Part shown: one piece after another, positions 50,068 through 61,100 of the stretch
Layout of the letters: each line of letters starts with the position of its first letter
Numbering within the stretch: the first letter of the stretch is position 1
NCBI RefSeq assembly: GCF_003945595.2
Contig: NW_024104417.1
Coordinates: forward strand, 124,001-188,000
DNA: 64,000 nt
Origin: Pipra filicauda
Taxonomy: Eukaryota; Chordata; Aves; Passeriformes; Pipridae
Reading direction: 5' to 3'
Notes under the pieces: generated by a model
What the model saw: only the letters and a program-made list of their open reading frames with translations
Told to the model about the DNA's origin: nothing
The model's database searches: none
Translations under genes and position numbers: made by a program

Positions 50068-53000
50068 ACTTCACCTTCGGCCTCTGTGGGTGGAGTTCAG
50101 TGGTGAGAACAGCCTGTGCTGTGCTTTATTGCTTCTGCTGTGAATTTATAGCATGGCATCAGGGTAAATATTTGATTTTGACCAAAGGCTCTTTCCTTTA
50201 CTGAATATAACGGCATTACCTCTTAGAGTCTGGAATCAGAACCTGAGTAGCTGATGAGGCTAAAGGTCTGAAACTTGGCAGGGCAGGGGAGCGGCAGCAT
50301 CTCATGGGGATGTAGGGGAAAACAGCAATTTGTGGACATCTGTCCAAGAATATGTGAAAGAATCTGCAGGAAGTCAGGATTGCTTTGATGGTGGGTAATG
50401 CCTTGGTACCTTACTGTTTAAGATCAGCCCTGTTGAGAAGAACAGATGTAAATTTGCTGAAGGATGCTGTGGTGCTCACTGTAGTCTGCAGTTTAAAATG
50501 TTAGAGTCTTGGTGGTGGCAAGAAGGTTTTTTCCTTGTTTGTTAAAGGACAGGAAGAGACTTCATGTAAAAGGTTACCTGTTTTGAAATACAGATTCTCT
50601 GAGGAGGGTATCTGCCCTCAGTCTCTTGATGAAGGAGCTGTAGGACACTGAAACCATTGCTGTAACAAACAGCCAGCAGTTAGCAAGGATTGCTGCTGAT
50701 CCATACAGGCAGCAGATGTCCCAGACACTTAGGTTTAGTGCCTGAATTGTATGGAGGCCTCTCTTCCCAGATGGATTAGACAGTGCAATCCTCAAAACCA
50801 AATATCCATCTAAGGAAACAGATTTATTTCTCATTCACCTGAAATCTGCTGAGTCTGATGTTCATCAGCATGGTCCCACCAGAAAAAGAAATCCCTTTCT
50901 ATCTACTCAGTGTGAACAGTGGCAGACTAAGCTAGGACTTTTGCCAGTATACTCTGAAGGATGTCAGTCTCATCTGCTGTTATTTTTTCAGGTTTTGCCA
51001 AGTTTGTGTTTTCTCAGTAAAGTCTGGTTTTCTTTCAAGCAAGAAGCTATTTGTCATTTTTGAATGTCCGGACAATAAAATTTCGTTTACAATTCCCAAA
51101 TGCCTAACTGCTAATCCCTGGAGAATTTGGAAGATTTTCTGAGACTTTTTCTCCTCTGGCAAAAATTAGTTGAAACTGGTTGAGTAGCCTAAAGAATGTC
51201 AGGCAAGGACAAATAGATGGACTGGCAAACAGCAGAGTCTCAGTCTGCCTCATGTGCCTAGGAAACAATTAATCATGTAAATATGACCTGTAACAAGTGT
51301 GCCTTCAGCCTGAAAATTTTATTGGCCAATAAAATGGAAAAAAAAAAAAATGTCTTTCCCCCCATTTTTATCAGGTATTTTATGTCTGATTACTAACCTA
51401 TGCAAAATCCATGGAAAAATTCAAGTTAGGTTTTTACAAATGTGTAATGGATCTCTATGAGCTTTTAGTGCAGATAAAAGGCTTAAAAAAAAAACCCCAT
51501 GAACATTGTTTAGCTGACATGAGGCCCTGGGAATACAAAGTTAGAATCAGTGCTATGTGCCTAAAGATTAATCTCCCTGTTAAGTTTAAGCATTCTTTGA
51601 TTCACAGCATGTAAACTGCCTAAACAATTTCTTTTAATTCAGGGCTTTGTAGTGGAAGATGTTACAAGTACCATGAGAAAATTTTACAGGCTCAGGTTCC
51701 TGCCATTTGATCTTCCAGCTCTGAGTTGAGCTCCTGGGGGTTCAGACATCCTTTGGACAAAGTGATGAGGTTCCAATATGTGCCCTGAGGTGAAACTTTT
51801 TGCATAGTGCCCAGTCTTTAATGTTGTAGAGTGTTGTACTTATATATTTTGACAAATTTAGTTGAATCTTAATTATTTATATAGCTTCAGAATGTGAAGT
51901 GATTCATTTCTGCAAAAATAATTGCTTCTGTAGCGTGAGAGCAAACACATCATAGTGCTGCCTTCAAGTCTGTGACAAATTAAGACATGTCACCAATGAG
52001 CCAGCAATTGCTGCTTGTTCCCACTGGGGGGTATCTTAGTTTTTATACTTACAAATTTTAGTATAGAAAAATAATGCTTTTTATCTTATTTTATCATGTA
52101 ATGCATGCAACATTTCAATTATTCTCTTAATAGTCACTGTACTACAGTCATCTCTCTGTGTGAGAATTTGCATGAGTGGAGGAAAGGAATTCAGTGCTAT
52201 GGGATTTCTCTGTCACTGTGTGTTCATGTTCCGCTGCTGGTGGGTTCTGTGGCATCAGTGGAAATCAGGATGAGCAGAGTGATTGTTCCTTCTGGTGCTT
52301 TTTTTGTGTGGTTTTGCTGGGCTTTGAGTTTTTCTCCTGGGCATGAAAATAAGCACTAAACTGGGCTAGGAATGTTCACCACTATGGAACGGCAGTTCCT
52401 TACTATGTTTGATAACTAATGTGACAGAAAAATCCCTCTAGTAGCTTTGTGCTGAGCTTGTAGGCTGATGAGAAGTAGTTATATGCAACATTAAGTTTGG
52501 GGCTGATCACTTGCTAATAGTGATCAGGTTCCCAAAATCTGCTTTCAGATTCGGGCTGATGATATTGTTCTATGGAGTCTAGTTTAGCTATTGTGAGGGA
52601 AATCCATAATTATCAAGTTTTGGTATTTGTGTGTGTGTATGTAATTTTCAGACAGACTTGCTGCTTGATTGCAGAATTTGACTTTAACTTTTATCATTTA
52701 ATTTAGTTCTTTAAATGATTGACCCTGAACTCTCTCTATACAGAACACATTATCACTGAGGTACTCTGGAGATGCAGGTGTGCCTGTGCCTGAAGGAGAC
52801 TGAGTTGATATATATTTCCTAGTTTTTTGCTTCTTACAGTCCCCCTTACCACACTAAATAACTTGTTCTTTAGAAATGGATCTTTATTTTGCTATTCTAT
52901 CAAGCAGTATTTTTGTAAAAAAATAACGTGTTTAAGATTTCCTTTTCAACAGCAAATGAGTTGTAGCCAATAACCAGTTCTTTATTAACTAACTGCAAAA

Positions 53001-54854
53001 TCTTTGTTATGTTTTGAGTTCAGAAATATTTACTAACATATACCAAACACCTCCATCTGATTCCCACATCTTCCATGTGTGGATACAGAACTGGTTAGGT
53101 CATTCAGGGGTGCTGGACTTCATGAAAGAATCTTTACTGATGCCCCTAACTGATGACACCTGACTAAACTTTTTGGTATATTTTTCAGTAGATCTGGCAC
53201 TTCCAGTCCTATCAAAATTCATTGAACAAATCTTGATATTTCTTTCTAACATCTCATTATCCCTCATGCACATCTGGACATCTCTGGAATGCAGACATAA
53301 ACACACAAACCCCACAATATCTTATTTTTATTTGTACATATATATTGAACTGAATTTCTTTGGGTACTTCTGGTATTTAAGCAATAGCACACATAAACTG
53401 TAGTTTCTGTTTAATTTTTAAATGACAACATATAAATGAAGATGTTTGCAATTTTGCCCCCAAGGGATGCTTTTGCTTTGTCAACATAAAGGTTTTATTC
53501 TGCTGTGATCAGCAGTTACCTTGATTGTGTCTGTTTTTACAGCATAATGAGGTACGATGAATTTTAAAATGAACTTCTCTTTTCATTATCAAATTTGTCT
53601 TATGTCTAGGAAAAACTTCATTTGTTGAAGGATAGATGCCTTTTTAGTTCAGTTTGCTAATGTAGCATATGGGAAATTTTGAAATTTTGTGATAGCCTTT
53701 CTTGGTAGTAATCTTCCAATTTTGGTTGCAGCCATGGCTATCACTGGAGGCTTGAACTCTTGTGGCTGTCTGGACCAGAGACGGTAATCTTCCCAGGATA
53801 TGGGTGAAAACAAGAGGTTTGGTGTCTCTAGTCTATGAAATTGTTTGCTTGTGCAGGAAACACCACGGGCTGTTAAAACTGCTATGAGGACATTTGACCT
53901 AGAGTTGTCCTTCAAATGCTGAAGCTGTTCCAAACTTTTCTTCCATCTAGTTGTTTCTGGCAAAATGTCAGAAAGCACTGCATTTTTTGGCTACTTTTGC
54001 AGTAAAGCAGAGGATACCTTTTGTTTAAAGGTAGTGGAGTCCAGGGGATAAAATACAGAGGTGCTCCCCCAAGGTGGGGTTCTCTCCATTTTCTGAAAAT
54101 GCAGGTTCTTCTTCACAGTCACAAAAGTGATCCCCAAAACTTATGAGTTAGTGGAAACTTGTTCCCAGTGAGGTCTGTAAATGTTTTGTACTGTACAGAA
54201 AGGGTCCACTGGTTCTGTTACTCACCATTTCCCAGAGCAAGTCTGTCTTCCTTCCGGAGAGAAAAGATATGGGATTTGGGGAAGAATATACAATACCCAT
54301 CTGGGGCTTAATGCAGATATGAGCAATGCAACCTCAGAAACACAGCGAAGGGACTGAAGCAGCTAAATTCAGGGTAGGTGGGTGAAACCAACTGTGTACT
54401 GAATTGATGGTTTTATTTCAGCCCAAGGCCATCCTGCATGCAGGGAACTTCAGCCAATCAGTCATAGTGTTCATCTACTGGTTGCACTTTGTGCAGCAAG
54501 CACTTTAGATTTCTTATTTGTTTTCAGAGGATATTAGGCTGCCTGTGCCCTCTTCCAGCACCTGATTCTAGTTTGGCAGATCCCTTGTTGCAAGGTAGCA
54601 TTTGCCAAGAGTAACTTATTTATTTCACGTCTCAGAATAAGTGAAAAGACTAGTTTTTCCAGATGCAGTGTGAAATGTAAATACACTCATTAGTGAGGGA
54701 CTGCCAGAATGGCCCTCAGCCTGGGGAGCCAAACCTCTGGGAGGGGCTCCAGCACAGGGCTCTCCCCTTGATACCACTTTATCAAAGGTAAATAAGCTGA
54801 GATTTGCTATCTGCTGAACATGCTTTGTGACTATTAATTGAATAGAGATTTAAA

Positions 54855-54879
54855 TGTAAAAGATTTTTAATCTTTTACA
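54855..54879. repeat. Perfect 11-bp inverted repeat with 3-base loop
   Basis: TGTAAAAGATT, TTT, AATCTTTTACA form perfectly complementary arms. It stands alone in AT-rich upstream DNA. It may be a cruciform-capable site or a chance event in AT-rich sequence. Confidence 0.9.
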
Positions 54880-57597
54880 AATCACTGTTAATCCATCCTG
54901 TTTACACTTCCATGCTCTAAGCAGGAATAATTCTTATTAATCAATACACCCATTTGCTGTTTTACTATGGCAGGAAGCAAGGATTTGCTGCCTGCATACT
55001 TTATGCATAGGGATACCACTACTGGGATCCCACGAGTCTGCATCAGAGGGAGACTGGGAGCTAAAGGAGCCTTGCCGTTAAGCAGATTAACAGTGATTTC
55101 TTCAGTCTGACAGCAATTGCATGTAACTGATTCTGTGCTTTGCAAGATGATACTTCATCAAATAAATGCACTGTCAAAGTTAATTAGTTACATTTTTGTT
55201 TTGCAATTTACCTCCATGATGACATCCTGCTGCTAATGAAAAGTGCTCCAAAAGAAGATCATTTGTGCTTTAGCTGGTGGATTTTATGAAAACATGAAAA
55301 GGAATATGAAGGCTATATATTTGATTTTACTTCATTGGTTGGTGCTGACAATATAAATGTTATTTAAACTTTTTGGAGATTTTGACCAAGCTGGCAACTT
55401 TCAGGAGTCTGTCAGCTGTCTTCACTTGATAATGTCTCCTGCTCTTGTAGTTAAGACATGAATGCATGGAAACCTCTGAACTGTGATCATTACAAGAATG
55501 ACCATTGTGTCATGTATTGCTTGTGATATTCCTTTATGTTCTATTCTTCAGGGTGCTTATCTCTTATTCTGTGAAATTATATAAAAAATTGGGGCTGAAG
55601 CAATGGCAGTGAATGAAGTTAAGGTGCTCATCTGTCTGTCAGATACCATTTCTATCAAAAAAACCCACACTGAGCATTTATTTCATAGGTGCCAAAATGC
55701 TTGGCAAGGGCTTCAGTAGAAACATCTGCATATTCACAACACTTTGGGCCATCTTTCTAGAGATGGAGACCCTATCAGCTCAAGGAATGAGATAGATAAT
55801 GTCTAGAGGAAAATTCCCACCACTGAAACATGGTGATTTTTCACTTTTTGCCTGAAATACTATAGACCGCATTCGTTGAAACATTTAACAGCAATGCAAA
55901 TATATGGCAGCAATTATAAAAAGAATTATAGCATTATAAGGATTGCACTTATATTGCTTATCTTTCAGCAACATAAAAGTGTAGAAAGGCCTTCTTTTGA
56001 GATGGAGGATGTAGTACAAATTTACTGAGACAGTATAATTGCTTCATTTTCTTCAGAAGTCTGAAAAGTAGCTTATACTAATAATCATCATCAGCTGAAT
56101 TGTTGAAGAATTGTGTTGTGCTTTTATCTGCAGCTAAAATCATATGTGCCATTTTACAGTTGCGAAATCTGTATTTTATGTGTGCTGCCAACAAAGGCTC
56201 TGATAGTGCAAGCCTGAGAGGTTATTCCTTGGCAAAACAACATCACATTGATGCAGGTCATGTCAAATGATAATAGCTTTTATGGTGTCTTGTAGTTTTG
56301 TATATTTTAGTTTCTTTTCCTTTATTCTGGTGACAGGAAACACCTAGGCTAATAAATGCCTTACTAACAGAATAAGAGGAATCACTGAAAGTTGGGTTCT
56401 GAGTTCTCTCAGGATTATTTAAATATTCTAGGCAAAAACCTTCAGCATTATTGAGGCTTTTTTTTTTTTTTTTGAAACAGCACTGTTCTGGGAGACATCT
56501 CTGCCAATATCTCATGTATCCCTGGCACTCACATTCAAAAGCAATTGGGACAAGAATCTAGACAGGGCCTGGCTGTGGTGTCAATATGATAGATCAATTT
56601 CTATTCTCCAAACTGAGAGGCGTGTGTTCAGATGAAAATTGTTCTACCCTTCTCCTCAGATGGTGGAAGGAGATAAGCAGTTCAGGTAGGGACTGAATCA
56701 CCTTTTTGAGGTTCATGCTTCACCCTGATTATTATCTAGAGATAAGGGAGTCTTGCCGTCTTAATTATCAAGGGTGCAGTCACACCTTTCTGTTCGTAGT
56801 AGGGTATTACACTTACATTCAAAATCTGGGGTTTCTTTTTATTTCTATTTTTAATCAGCAAGTTCTTACTGTACCATTGGAAAAAAATTAGTTGTGAAGA
56901 GGGTGAAGATGACACTGAATACCTAGAAGTTCCATGAGGGAAATAAACTGGGCTCTATGGTGAATCTCAGCAGCTTGTTTGTTCTGGGAAGCATCCTCCG
57001 TCAAGTGGACAGTTTTCCACTGTTTTGTTTTTTAATGGGGTGGCCACATCCTCCCCATTTACCCCCTGCTGCCTTCACCCCTTGCAAAACTGCTTTGACA
57101 GGGTAACCCACAATTACCAGAAGCAAAGACCCATCATTATGTTTCCATCAGACTGTGCAAATACTCATTTTAAAACACAGGAAGTCCCTGTGTTGTTGCC
57201 TAACTACATTCCTTAGGGAAGAAACAAACAGGCAGGGGTTAAAATCTAGGTGACTGATGATACCATCTTGACAAGCTTGGTTTCTATGCCAGTAAATTTT
57301 AAAATGTGGTACAACTGCATCCTCTTGCTTTTCCTGAGACAGTGAGGTAACTGTCATGAAGATCAACAATCAGCTCTCCCAAAACAAGGTGCAAATTTTG
57401 TTCTGTAGTTTCAGTATTCAAAAGAAATAAAAAGCATTTCTACGTCACTTTCATTGATTATGATTGCTATCTACACATGCCGTTGATGTTCGGCACCAAA
57501 ATACTGAGTCAATAGCTTCCAGCAAAAGTGAATGCTTTCTCAATGGAGTTGATGCCTTAAGCCCCTAATGTTTTTTTATTTTTCTAATATTTCTAAG

Positions 57598-57616
57598 ACT
57601 TGTAAGTTTTACAAGT
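57598..57616. repeat. Perfect 8-bp inverted repeat at the left of the LTR region
   Basis: ACTTGTAA, GTT, TTACAAGT are complementary arms. It lies at the left limit of the possible retroviral block. I considered it as an insertion boundary but found no matching sequence at the right end. Confidence 0.75.
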
Positions 57617-57895
57617 AGTGGAAGTAGATTTTAAAAGCAGCAACCCCCCCCCTTCTTTGTCCCTTGTCCCTTTCCCTTTCTCTAGCACCCTTGTTTACAC
57701 ATTCCTTAACCCTCTTACCCCGTTCTATGCTCCTTATATCAATCCTACCCCTGAATACAGCAGAGATGTTTAGTCTTTTGTCAAGGCAAGGCCTAGATTG
57801 TTGGCAGAACAGCATATCAGGGCCTAAACCACAGAATACGGTCAAGAATTAGGTAACTATGTACCCTTTGTGCTCTGATGAAGAGGAAAGTGGGA
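57600..57895 (+). mobile_element. Possible retroviral internal remnant next to the LTR
   Basis: If the polypurine tract at 57880-57895 is genuine, the sequence just left of it should be the 3' end of a provirus. What is seen is a C-run at 57644-57652, pyrimidine-rich DNA and short frames with stop codons, with no recognisable retroviral domain. An alternative is that this is U3 of a longer LTR. No target duplication could be identified to decide between them. Confidence 0.3.
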
Positions 57896-58139
57896 TGAAC
57901 ACGGGGTCCCAAAACCCCCAGACCCATTTCTCAGGGGTGGACCCCGGGGTGGACTAGAGTAAAGGCCCCAGGGTGGACACATCTGGGATTGGATGGATGG
58001 TATTATAAAGTGTAACATCTCAGGCACGGCCGGCGGGCATTGTGTAACATCTTAGCCTTGGCAAAATAAACCCTTTCTCATCTCACCCCTAATTAACTGC
58101 TCTGGAGATTTTTTTCAGCATCAAAATTTCACGGCAACA
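57896..58139 (+). mobile_element. Endogenous retroviral LTR with polypurine tract upstream
   Basis: The block starts TGAACACGGGG and ends GGCAACA, giving TG...CA ends over 244 bases. U3 holds three copies of GGGTGGAC (57935-57942, 57947-57954, 57971-57978). A TATAAA at 58004-58009 and an AATAAA at 58065-58070 are spaced as expected for a U3-R layout. GTGTAACATCT is repeated at 58010-58020 and 58042-58052. Immediately before the TG lies the purine-rich 57880-57895, the usual place of a retroviral polypurine tract, which suggests a 3' LTR with a remnant of internal sequence rather than a clean solo LTR. The exact 5' limit is uncertain: another candidate TGTTG start lies at 57799. Family unassigned. 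Confidence 0.65.
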
Positions 58140-61100
58140 GTGTGTTTATTTGTTCACTATTTTTTTTTTTTTTTACAAAAGCCTTCCTTTACAGATCTGT
58201 CACTCGTCAACATATGGCTATAATTAGCGTTTATGTAGTTGGAACTGATGGGTGGCTTCAATCAAGCTTCAGGAATCTTCAACCTTGTAACTAGGGACAG
58301 AATCTGGATTGATATGTGACTATTACAAGATGCATACATTTGTAGAAATCTTATGGTGGATTAAACATACAAGCACAAAACATGCATGCTTCACTTTCTG
58401 TCCCACAGTGGTTAGAAACAGGAATTCCCAAAGACACTGACCTTCAAGTATTGGACTATTTAAGCTGAAAAAGCAAAACATATGTTTTAAATGGATTCTT
58501 TTCTAACAGAGGAAGTGATTTTTTTTCTTGTTGTACATTCAATAGGGGTTATTTTAAATTAAAAATACTTGGGAATGCTATCCATCCTATCAATTCTATG
58601 TGATATTCAGCTACTGTAGTGGTTGTGGATGCATGCTCCATACCAAATTGCTCCACAACTTGCCAAAGTAATAAAAGAAAAATTATATAAGGGGACTAAC
58701 CAGGGGACCAGGTGGGACAGAATAGTCTTTCCTGACCTTGGCATCTGAGAAGGTTTTTTTAAAAATCATAATCTGGGCCGAAACTTACTATTGGCCTAAG
58801 CATATATGTTCTCTGAACATCAGTTAAAAAGAATTTTTTCATGGTTTTTTTTTTTTTTAGTGACAAATTTTCTCCAAGACTAAAAACCAGCAAGGAAAGC
58901 AAACCAGACTAGAACAATAGAAAGGCTGGAGCAGCTGGCAAAGTTCTGTGATCATAGGTACAATATTATTTTCCTTAGGGGTGTGGGTGTGGAAGAAGGG
59001 TAAACTACCTTGTTTTTCCGTTGTGATAAATTTTCGGGAAGACCTGAGCTACTGGAACTTCTTTTTTATGGTAAATTTAGCAATCGTGAAGTAGAGTCAT
59101 CCTTCCTGACTTATGATGTTGAAGTGCAAATATCAGCTCTTTATTCTCCTGGAGGTCATACGACTTGAGAATTGCTATGAATGTTGGCTTCTCAGACCAA
59201 AAAGAACAAACAGAGTGTTTTCCACTGAAAGGCCATTGGGTTCACAAGATAGTTAAGCTCAATAGAGTAAAAACTGCTGCAGTCGTGTCATGTTTCTTTG
59301 CATAACTTTATGCCTCACATGGTCTCTTAATACTGTGAATGCAGATAGATTTTATCAGCTTTGAGTAGCAGGATGATATTTCATTTTCTCTTACTATTAT
59401 AGACATTGTAATGATTTAGTCCTTCTACTTATGTTCTGGTTAATTTTTTAGGTTCAAACTAAGTTTCTATCTTGAAATAAAATGGAGGAAGCCTGAAGCA
59501 ATGATTTAGTATCCACACACTGTATGAGAGTCATGGTCAACAGTGGTATACCAGTATGAAACAACCATCACGAAGTTTTCATATGTGATTACTTCAGTAG
59601 CTCCCAACATTTGGAATAAGAAATAGAGGCAGCATATCTGATAAGATCTGCTAGATAAATGTGTAGTTCCTAATGATTACTAGCATACAGTCTACTTAAG
59701 CTCAAAACCTGTGATGTGTTTGACAGCCAAACCTCTTCTAGAAAAGAAGGAAATATACAGCTCTCTTTAGTAGAGGCAGCAAAGTTCAGTGGTAACTTGA
59801 TCACTGTGTAAATGTCTGGCATTTCCTTCTATTCGAGGAAAATTGCATGGTACACATTTACTCTCAAGACAATCCATCAAGAGGCCTACATAAGCCAAGA
59901 GAGTATGTTCATGTCAAATATTTCACCCACAATTCTTATTTTTCATTCTGAAGCTTGCTTAAGAGTAGCATAAAGTGGATATGTGTGGGTGTGCAGGGGA
60001 GAGGAAGGCTTTCCTAGCTGAGAGCCACACATCTGGAATTCTCTCTCCATAGTCATAAACTGGCTGAGTAAATATCCTGTGTGGGATCCTTCAGAGAAAA
60101 ACTCGAAGATCTCTTCCTTTTCTCTTTATCATGGTTTCCCTATAATTGTTGTTTTATGTGGGTTTGAGGTAAGAGAAAAAGGGGACAGTACTTTGTTTTT
60201 AGAGGGCCTTTCAGGTGCCACTCTGAGTCTCCTGACATAATTATTTTTATGTTACACAGGTTGATTAGTTGGTGAAATTCTAGCTAGTAGTTACTGAGGA
60301 AAGAGAAGTTTTACGAGAAAGGTTGCTGTTAACTTTGAAGGAAACTACAATAGTCTGAACTTTCACTATGTTTTGCATGGCCATCTCAGCAATGTCTCAC
60401 ATTCTGGCTCCCAGAGGATGTCTGGAGAGTGTCTGCTGGTCACATGTCATTCTCCCCTTCTGCTGACATAAACCTGGAGTCCTGACACTGAAGTCACTGC
60501 ATGTTTGTGCAATCTGTGCTGTTTAGAGTCTTTATCTAAACCCTACATTCCATGTGTATGTGTTGAATAGGAAGATAATAAGAATAAAATCTTATTCTCC
60601 TTACGTTTTCCAGTCTGTTGGGTGAACAACTTAGTTCAACTACTGACCTGAGGGTGTCTAGGTTGTTTTTCCTCTTGTGATTAAGTGGCAAGGTGAGTTT
60701 GTATTGCCAGAAGCATAGCTGCAACACAGGGAATGGACAGATTAAGAGTTTTGTTTTGCAGACAGGCCAGACTTATTTTTGGTGGCTTTGGCTTGGTCAT
60801 GTTTCAGAAACCTCACTCGTAAGAGTTTTTCCTGCCTTCAAAACCTCACTTGTTTTAACAATAACAATAACAAATTATAAATGTCCCCATCTGTAAGAGA
60901 ACTAACTCGATCAAATTGAAAGGCTCATGTTACCCAAGACATAGGGAACAGTGTGCTTGAGTGCTCTGCAAACATTGACCAGAGACATTGCTCTTAGGCC
61001 CTGTGAAGATTTCTAGACAGCAGAGTACCTGTGGGTGCAGAATTTCATGAAATAGCCATCTTTACGAGTAACGTTAGAAGTAGGATTGATTCTAGGCTGG

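Larger units (their letters stand above)
48471..57597. other. Intergenic DNA, no gene recognised
   Basis: Contains the short tandem repeat at 50045, a GT microsatellite at about 52630, the inverted repeat at 54855 and a 16-base T run at 56458. A minus-strand frame of 109 codons at 53649-53978 has balanced amino-acid composition, but no domain I know and no clear splice or promoter context. Confidence 0.6.

Noticed and set aside
57799..58139. LTR start at TGTTG (57799) pairing with the terminal CAACA
   Set aside because: The terminal inverted repeat looks attractive, but no target duplication is present. The polypurine tract directly before 57896 favours the shorter element; left open as an alternative.
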